From Diphasiastrum complanatum (Eukaryota; Streptophyta; Lycopodiopsida; Lycopodiales; Lycopodiaceae), in assembly GCA_029204225.1 (NCBI GenBank), contig MU832249.1, positions 16,932 through 80,931 of the forward strand: DNA of 64,000 nucleotides, written 5' to 3'. Below are positions 25,601 through 35,800 of this stretch, one piece after another. Within the stretch, counting starts at the first letter, position 1. Each line of letters starts with the position of its first letter. Below the pieces are notes generated by a model. The model did no database searches. It had not been told where the DNA came from and saw only the letters and a program-made list of their open reading frames with translations. Position numbers and translations under genes: made by a program.

Positions 25601-28600
25601 TCTCCAATCTGGCTTAAGGCATCCGCGACACTATTAGAGGTACCCTTCCGGTACTCAATGTCATAATGAAATTCTTGGAGCATCTCTGACCATCTGGCCT
25701 TACGACCCCTAAGGTCGACCGCATCGTTAATATATTTTAACGCTTGATGGTCAGTAACTATAGTAAACTGGGAGCCATACAAGTAATGTCTCCAAACTTT
25801 CAGGGCGTTAATGACAACAAAAAGTTCCTTGTCATAGGTGGAATACCGCCTTTGAACAGGGTTCAACTTCTTGCTTTCAAAAGCTACCGGTCTACCATCC
25901 TGATATAGGACTGTGCCTATAGCATAGTCACTGGCATCCGTTTCAAGTACATACGGCTTGTTAGGATGCACTATGTGTAGAATAGGCGCTGTAGTTACAC
26001 AGTATTTGAGGTCCTCAAAACTCTGATTCAACTCTTTAGTCCAAGTAACTGGAGGACTGAACTTACTGTGCCGGCTTTCAATGGTTCATTTCTCTTTTAA
26101 GGGCATATGTTTCATGCAATTCACTTAATGAACTTAAGGCCCTATTGCTAAGTTGGTTCATTTTCCAATTTCCTCCCTTAATTTTCAAACTTTAACAAGT
26201 TTCTGATTTTACCTCAGATTTCATTACAGTTAAAAGCAAAAGTGATCAGCTTGACAAGCATGACACTGTGCAACTATCTATACCTTCGTAATCATTACTC
26301 AATTTAAAAATATTGCACATCCCCCTATCCCTCTCCCCCTCCCCCCCCCCCCCCCGGCTTTTCTAAGTTGTTACATTTATATTTTATTTTTTTGAACTCC
26401 CATATGAGCTTCAGCGCAGTAAAAAACAGACTTCATCAGCTCCAAAGCTTAATGTTCTGGAAGTCTCTCATTTACACCAAAATCTGACCTCTTCAAAAGT
26501 TCTTCATATTTGCTCTTATTGAAATTTCAACCCACGCACATTCTCATCGTTCTTATCAATGGTCCAAAAGAACTGGGGTCCAATGATGGTGAATATCTAG
26601 GTCAGAATCAATTCCAACATGGTACTAAAGACTAGTCCACAGCGATACGCGTGGAGAACAATATCAGTTGCAATGTGAGGACCAACATGAGCCTTTGGAT
26701 CAATTTTATGATATTGACAAAGTCGAAAGACAACGTCACTATGGTGCACGACATTTTAATCATAATGAAGATGGTAACGTTGACTATGCGGGATATGGAG
26801 ACGCCTATGAGAGTGAAAATTCATCCTCAACAATGTACAAAGCACCAACAATAGATGCAGGGACAAAAACAGATGCATCAGGAATTGGATAGCCTATCCC
26901 ATCAGGAGAGATACTGAGGGAGAAGAGTTTTAAATGTCTTTCTGCATGTATTCTGTCAAGCCATACAGAAATAGATGCTACTCATAGCAATTCTGTATTT
27001 CATAAAACTCTTCTTTAGTGATCTTAATAAACAGATGGGACAAAATTTGTAGATCAAAGGTTTTTTCTACATAAGATTTGCTGCGACCTTATTATACAAT
27101 ACAACTAGAAGCAGATTTTGAGGCAGCAATATTTGATTAACAGTGAATGGTTACCGACAAGAACAATATATGGAAAGATCATTCCTACTTTAAGGTGGCC
27201 AAAGATTTGTAACATTTGCCAAGGAAATGGTGGAGCATGACACTTAATGGAGTATCACATGGTCTTCATTTTTTAGGGCAAAAATGCTGAAATATGGAGA
27301 GTGTCATGTACTACATGTAATTAGCCCATGAGCTCAATAATTGCAATGCTAAATATAGCCATGGAGCTAAATTAGAATAGAATTAGTCAATAGGACAGAC
27401 CAATCCAGATATAACTCACCTCTCTTTTTCAACTGCCAGATAGTTGATGTGTAGCAATGCATAACACTTTTTGAAGAACGTCTATTCAATTCTTGAACTC
27501 AAAGTTAAAATCGAGAGATCAAAGCTTGAGTTGCAATTATGAAGAATACACTGAATACAAGTAGTACCGTTATCTTAACAAGCTGTTTACTTTCAAAAAG
27601 CAAGAAGTAGCACGCCTCAAAGAGTTCATTTGGTGTGATCGAAAGAATTAAGGAAATATTAGAAAATTATCTTATTTGGAACTTCCTGGACAGGTTACGG
27701 ACCCACGTTGAGGAAGGACAGACCCTGAGAATTCATCACTGGACATTTCTATTCAAAAAATAAGCCATAACCTAGACAGCCATTATTATAAGATGGAACT
27801 AATATTGTAATTTTGATCACATGTATTGCAGATCGACCATTTCAGAACTGACGAACATCATTCTGCATGGAAACTGCCGTATTGTTATCAACTCCATTGC
27901 AAGAAGCATTGTAAACTGTAATGCATCTGGTAAAGCAATAAATCAAAGTTCAGTCCCCGTCTTTATTGTTGATATTATTGCTCATAATGCATGATGTAAC
28001 TTTCCGATCAGTCAAGAAGTTGGTTCAGAGCTCTCTCTAACCTACACGCTGCTGTCAACATTGACACACTTTCTACTAAAGCCAAACTAATGACCAATCA
28101 TCTCCTCTTCTGCCTGAAAGCCAACTGAAGACTGATGACTTTGTTAACCTGTTCCCATTTGTTTTTTTAATCTAGTTCAATTCATATCAAGATTTGGAGA
28201 AGAAAAGTTGCAAGCTTCATTAAAGGCCACTCATTCAAGTTAATCTACAAGGATAGAACTAACGCCAGTATCATGGTATGAATAAAATGCTGACAAGAAG
28301 ACATATCATTATTATGACTAGGATAACACCCGACATAACAAAGATGTGAAATATTCCACCGTATGAAGTCCAACCACAAAGTCTTACTCGGCTTCATCAT
28401 TTTTTTATACAAGAAGATAAGCCACTGGTTCCAATGTCCATGGACAAATGCGTACGCTCATTTTGCAAAGTAAATGCAGTGTTTGGTTCAATGGTGGCAA
28501 ACATAGATCCCAGCTGATTCCTTCAATAAGGAGCACAAAAAGGTCTCATTAATCTCCAATGCTTATACCTCGGTATATCAAGTAGAAGTCATACTTTGAC

Positions 28601-31600
28601 CTCTGACATACAGTCGATTCTGCAGCTCAGGCCAATGTCCATTCCAGGTTTTCCAAAGTTGTTTTTGGGCTCCCACTGATAGGGCACTAATTTAACCTAT
28701 TTTGATGCATTTTAAACTGCCAGTAAGGTGAGGCAAAATTCTAATTTCTCAGAAATACCACAGTAACTAGTTGTGTAAAACAGCCATTTTCCATGAGATG
28801 CAAAACCCTAGAGGGCTTAGGTCAGTACGTGTTAGGGACCCAACTCCCTTGGGTCCCAAACCCAGACTTGAGACCAGACGATGACTGGGCCTGTAGACTT
28901 GACCGGTGACTCGTGAACCTGCATGGTTGCCACGTGTCATGATCCAAGAGTGCACATGGCTTGGAGTCTCTCTCCTTGGAGGTATACAAGGGGAGGAGGA
29001 CTCATTTGCCATCCATTCTGTCTACCTAGGAGGAGGTGGATGGAGAGCGTGTGCACGGCCAGGATGTATTGCTAGCATGAGGCAAGAGATGGCTGAGAGC
29101 CTAGGCGGTGGTATGGGACGCTGTCTGGGATGGAGGTCGGATCCAGCTTGATACGGTCACAGGCCAGGGCACGGTGGGTGGACCCGGATTAGGTCCTACG
29201 GCGGGGTGGAACGTGAATCGTTCGGTCTCTTGTGGTTAACCGGCACCTGGAGGTTTGCAGTAAGTGAGATTGTAACATATGGTATCAGAGCCACTGCAGA
29301 TTGAAAGCAGGTGCGTTGATCCGTAGTAGATTTCTTGTAACTTACGACGCTTCTGACGGATTTCAAAACGGGTTAGAATTGCATTTTTATGCACCCTTCA
29401 GGGTTTTGTCTCTCCGCTGTTTTTTAAGTAAAATTGAAGAAGTTTTTTAAAAAAAAAACAGTAGGGAGCCAAAGGAAGACCTGCCACGTGGCACTGTCCA
29501 GGAAAGGACAGGTGGCAGTCCTTCCTACATCTATTCCGCTCAGATTCAGGCGTTGGTCTGATCGCGATGGGCCCTCCTCAGCTTAGCGTAAAAACTTATA
29601 TAGGTCATCGCTGCCTATCCAGAATGGACCCTCAAAAAAAGTGTTGAGGAATCTGCCACGTGGCATCTCTAGGGCCTTGTGAGGTGGCAGCTGGCAGCGC
29701 CTTGCTGTTGCGATGTCTTTCTGATCCTTAATTGAGAAAATCGGGGCCCTCCCTGAAATTTTAACTTGTTTGTCTTCTGCCTGTCCCTGTTAATCAGCGA
29801 TGGACAGTTTCAAGAAAATAAAAAATTCTAAGGGGGAAGGGGGCTGTAAGCCACCTGGCAGATTGCTAGGAGAAGGCCAGAAGGCTGAGGTGGAAGCAAG
29901 GTGGCAAGGCAAAGCCACTTGGCAGTTGGTAGGATGGCATGTAGAGGGAGGTATGCCTCTTCTATGCCTCTGTTTTACGTGAAAAGAGGTGGAGGTGGTG
30001 GTGCATCCTTCTCTTTGCTTCTCTTATTCCTCTTGGCAGCCATGGACAATACCATTTGGTTTGTGAAGAGATAGCAAGAGTAGCTTTGTATCTACCTTCC
30101 TTGAGTACCTTTTGATTCTCTTCTATCTTCTCTTCTTAATTCACCTCTCTTCTCTTTGTAAAAATGGAACCTACTCCTACTACACAGCCTATGTCCCCTG
30201 CTCATGAGGCTACAGTATCTGCCTCTATCTTAGACCCTGATGCTTTGATGCTGGCTATTAACAGTCTACAGCAATAGATTGTGGATGTGCAAGCAAAGCA
30301 CAGTCGGGATCAGCAGGATCTCAAGGAATTGACGCAGCTAAGGCAATTGGTGCATCAACCCTTGTTTACTCCTGAAGTTTTTGTTGGGGAAAAGAAGGAT
30401 AGAACCCCGGAGGCAGTCTTGCAATGGCTTGATCGATGGAATTCGCACTTTTCCATGCACGATTCATCCGAGGACAACAAGATCAATCTCGCCGTCATGT
30501 ACCTGCGAGGTAAAGCATTTACCTGGTGGCAGATATAAGGGGTAAGCCTGAAGTTCCTAGGAATTGGGAGGATTTCTGTAAGGCCTTTAAGGCGGCCTTC
30601 CTTCCTATTCTTGATGATTTTGAATTTTACCGTCAGTATGCGACGATCCATATGGGGAACCGGCCCTTGGATCAGTATTTGCAAGAATTTCAAGAGGTCT
30701 ATTCTCGTTTTGCAACTGGAATAGATCCTTTGCTAGTAAAGTTGCATTTCATACTGGGGTTGTCAAGAGATTATCAGCTAGAGGTCAGGAGGAACCAGCC
30801 TCTTACCCTCGAGGATGTTGTTCGCTTCGCCAGAATCTACAATGATACTCGTACGATGGCTAAGCCTGAGACTGGTGTCTTGCTCGACGTAAAGGGTAAC
30901 AGGCCTTTCTTTCCAAAGAAATCGAAAGATAAGGCAAAGGAAGGCGCTTCAGGTTCAAGGAAATTGAAGAAAAGATCTACCTTGGACCAGGAAACCTTCA
31001 TGAAAGCCAGAAGCGACAATCTATGCTTCAATTGCATGGAACCAGGTCATGTCGCAAAGGAATGTCTAAAGAAACGGAAAGCTAGAGGGGCATCTTTTAA
31101 GACGCCAGGTAACTCTAGCATATCTAGTGTAGATCTTTCCTTTGCTGGTAATTCTGTGTGTGAGCATTGTTGTTTTAATACGGCCGTTTTTAGCCCTCAT
31201 GACCTCATTCAGATGAAGGGGGTTGTGGGTGGTCAAGCCGTAACTGTTTTATTTGACGATGGTTCCACACATAATTTTATTAACGCTAATTTGTTGCAGA
31301 AGCTAAAAGTGGAAACAAGGCAAAGTGACCACCGATACACAGTGAAGCTGGCAACGAGAGCAGAAAGCCAAGTTTGGAACCGGATAGTCCCACGTCTACC
31401 AATAGAGATTCAAGCCTATAAGGATAAATTAGACTTTCATATTATGAATCTAGATAGGGTAGATGTTATACTTGGTAAAGAGTGGTTCTATGAGAGGAAC
31501 GAATCTATGAAGAAAAACTATGTAACTCACAGTTTGTCGTTCTTACATAACGGCTCACTCATAGAATTGAATGGAAGTGTTGATATTTCTACTCTGTATA

Positions 31601-32806
31601 TGCTTTCTGCTTTGGAAACTGTTAAATGTATGGATATTGTAGATTGCAGTTCTTATTTATGTTGGTTAAAAGATTTTACTTACCATGAAGAACGTAGTTT
31701 GCAATTTTACAATCTCCAAATGGAATTAATGTCTAATACCCTAAAACAAGAAAACTCGCCGGAAGGTGAAATTTTTAGGAAACTTAGACAAGAATTTAAC
31801 GATGTATTTCCTGGACAGCTTCATGAGGGTCTCCCCCCCTCTAGGGGTGTTGACCATGGTATTTAACTGATTCCTAATAGTTCTCCTATATCACTGTATC
31901 CATATAGGATGAGTACTACTGAAGAGGATGAGGTTTATAGGCAACTGCAAAATTACCTAAAGATGGGCCATGTTAGGCCTAGTAAATTTCCCTGGGGGGC
32001 ACCTATGCTCCTTGTTGATAAAAAAGACGGAGGTACTCGTCTTTGTGTGGACTTTAAAAAGTTAAATAAGTTAACGATTAAAAACCGTTATCCTTTGCCG
32101 CGAATGGATGAATTGGTTGATCGATTGCATGGTGCAAAGTACTTCACCAAAATCGATTTGAGATCAGGGTATCATCAGATTCGCATAAAGACTGAGGATA
32201 TTGAAAAAACCGGGTTTAGAACTAGGTACGGCCATTATGATTGACAAATGCTCCAGCAACTTTCCAGCAGATGATAAACGATCTTCTTCGTATATCTGGG
32301 AAAGTTCGTAATAGTCTACTTAGATGATATTCTCATCTATAGTAAGACCTTGGAGGAGCATGAGGAGCATCTCAGGACTGTCTTAAAGTTACTTAGACAG
32401 GAGAAGCTTTTTGCCAAGGAGTCCAAATGTGTGTTCTTCCAGAAGAGGTTGTTATACCTTGGTCACATTATTTCGGACCATGGGTAAGAAATTGACCCAT
32501 ATAAAGTCCGACAAGTACGTGAATGGCCTATCCCTAAAACCATCCGGGAGGTTAAGTCCTTTTTGGGCTTTACAGGGTTTTTTTATAGATTCATCTTGAA
32601 CTATGCATTAATTGCATTGGCCTTGACGAATGTCCTCAGAGGGGTCGTTAATTTTTTTTTTGGTTGGCTTTGGAGCATTGATGGTAAAAAGTTAAGAAAT
32701 TGTTAAAAAAATAAAAAAAAGTTGTAGCTAAAAAAAATAACAAATAGAAAGATAAATTTTTTCTCGTCGGTCGGAAACCTGAGGTGCAGGTACAGATGGA
32801 CGTTGC

Positions 32807-32868
<62 letters not shown>

Positions 32869-35800
32869 TCGTGGCCCATGAGAGAGCAGGGAAAGAGCCA
32901 AAGAGAAAAGGGGGCACGGAAAGGGGAGTGGGAAAATGGGAGGAAAATGAGAGGGGGTTCTATAGTGTTAGGTTAGATTTATAGTTTTTTTAATTTTTTT
33001 TAGGCTAAATTTTTTTTTGACAAAGTATTTCTCTATTTTTTCACTTTTTTTTGGTTGGCTCTAAGTTTGAGGGTTGGTGGGTCTGCGAGGGTAGGGTAAC
33101 GGCTAGAGTTAGGCGAAGCTCGGACTAGGTTTTTCTGTTCAAACTGTAACTTCAATTTGAAGGGCATGAAATTTTTTCACAAAGAAACAAGACTTTAAAA
33201 ATGAAGAGTTGAAGTGCTTCTCCCAAAAATCCAATCAAATCTAAAGTTGACCCTCTCACAAGAACTTGCATAACTATGTCAATTCTTCACCAAATTGACT
33301 GAAAATTGACTCAGATTCAAGCTAAGACAGATGTATGAATCTATAAGTTTACAATCAGAAAAATCCACCATAAGTACAGCCAAAAATAAAGAAAACAGAC
33401 AGCAAAAACTATAGCTAACTAAACTTGAAAACTGCCTTAATGGCAAGTATGTGACTGCCTAGCATATGACAGAGTGTGAAAACGCCATATTTTGGAAGTG
33501 CCATAGCATGCCAACTTCGGGAATGTGCTCTGGAACGTGACTGTGAAAGCCTGACTTTTGAATGTGTTCCCAAGACGTGAGAATGTGCTTGGGAATGCAT
33601 TCCCTGATCAGAGTTACTTCACAGACCCAAAAATAACCAGAAAAATAATGCAGGAAACACAAAAGGTCTAAAGGGAGTTCATATAGATTAGGTTTATATA
33701 GCAGCGACCTTACATAAATACAGTAATCATCCTCTAGTTTGTTCATATATTTTGTAACTTCAAAATAAAGATTTCTATGACGTTCAAGTTCTTATGTTAC
33801 GTTACTTTACATTACATGTTCCTATGGCGTTGGCATTCTCAATCCTGTTCTCATTTTCATAAGATGTTTTCGTTGCCATTCCTGCTCCTTTTTAACTATG
33901 CTGCCAAGAGTGGAAAAGAGTTACCTTCATTCTTTTCACATTCATCCAACATTAAACCCTCGGTTCTGTAGGTATGGTAAAGTGTCCTATTCTCCAGCTT
34001 GATAGGACCATGCTGTGGCCCTTAAAACATTTCCTTCCATTTTTAAGGATGATGTCGATACTACGAACTTTTCCCCATCCATCCAATTTTTTCTGAAAGA
34101 AATCGCTTGAGGTTCTGTCGTGGCAGCATAGAACCCACGGTTCCCAGAACTGTGGGTCCTGGGAACTGTACCACAGTTCATTGAACCGTGGTACGGTTCC
34201 AGTATTTAATTAATTAATTATTTAATTACCAAATTCGTCTGTATACAGATTTGGACCTGATTTGGACACAGATTTGGTTGGACCTGATCCATAATAGATT
34301 TGGACAGACAAATAGGACCTGATCCATAATAGAATTTCTGGTCCAAAATAGGACCTGATCCACACAGACACAGACACAGATTTGGACCTGATCCATAACA
34401 GATTTGGACAGACCATAGAACCGTACTGTTAATCCACACAGACCTGATAATCCACACAGACCTGTGTACTGAAAAAAAAAAATTCAATTAATTAATTTAT
34501 TACCTGCTACGGTTCACACGGTTCCTGCATAAATGTTCTGAGAACCGTACGGTTCTCAGGACCGTACTGAACCGTTAACGTTCATTAATTCTATGCCTGG
34601 CAGTTCCCAAAATCTCGCTTTTGCATCTTAACCTGATCATTGAGGATTATCTTTTTGTTGGGGAATTTACTTTGACCAATCTGTACATTCACAAAACTAT
34701 ACAAAATTCTTTTGTTTATCGTCCCTGAAAAAACCATGTAGTAAATGAGCCTACTATAGAGACTTCTTGCTGTAGGAGCATCCATATGTAGTATGTTTTA
34801 CTGCCACATTTGAGGATGTTATCATTATTATTTGCTGCAAGTATACAGATTCAATCTTTTTTTGAGATTTTGAAGAGTCTGAGGTGGTGGTATTTGCAGC
34901 TGATGTTTTTTCCGCAGATTGGGATGGACTGTTAAATGGTGTTACAGCAGTTGTCTCAACAATTGGTGGATTTGGAACCAATGAACAAATGCAAAAATTG
35001 AATGGTGAAGCCAACACATTGGCAGTAGACGCTGCAAGCAAAGCTGGTCAGTGCTTACTGTGCCTTACCTTAAGCTATTTTAGGTGAAAAAATTAGTCTG
35101 TTTTTACTGTCCCTCTCTTGAACAATGTCTTTTTGATTGTTGCCAAGAGCTGATTACATTCTCGTGTGCAATATAATATTTGTTCTTTGTGGTCTGTTCC
35201 GTTGAATTTAATGTTTGTATGCTTTGTTAAACTTTACATGAAATGACGTCATCGTTATTGATGCCTTTTACCTGGGGTTCAACTAGCTTCTGCATTCTTT
35301 TTGTTATTTTGCATTCTGCCATATGTGGTGCGGTAAAACCCTTGCAGCTGTTTTTGGTTGTAGAAATGAGCATCAGTTTTATTTTTAATAGGTTTTCTGA
35401 TATTGCAATGTTGATGTTTTCCAGGAGTTTCCAAATTTGTCCTCATATCGGTACATGATTACAACTTACCTCCATTCTTTTTGAGCAATGGCTATTTTGA
35501 GGGAAAACGGCAAGCAGAAGCAGAAGTTTTATCCAAGTTTCCAAACTCTGGTAGGTGTAATGAACTAAGTACTTGTTGCGGTTATAGTTTGATGCAAACA
35601 CACAAGTAAAATCGAATGTGACTCTCTTGCTGTTGATCATAATTTACACAGGAACGGTTCTTCGGCCTGGCTTTATCTATGGTAAAAGACGGGTCAATGG
35701 CATTGATGTCCCTTTGGATCTTATCGGTGGGCCCCTGGAAAAGCTGTTGGTTTCAGGTGGAAGTTTCATCAAGCCATTAAGTGTTCTTCCAGGTTCAGAC

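Larger units (their letters stand above)
23558..34899 (+). other. Intron 4 (11.3 kb), GC-AG, transposon-filled
   Basis: Starts GCATGC and ends TATTTGCAG. It contains the split chromovirus (23635-32645), a GA microsatellite (32811-32866) and a MITE (34127-34595). 32870-34120 has T-rich and AT-rich sequence with no feature I can support. Confidence 0.8.

Noticed and set aside
32648-32984. Frames across the GA microsatellite
   Set aside because: Low-complexity Ser-Leu or Arg-Glu repeats only.
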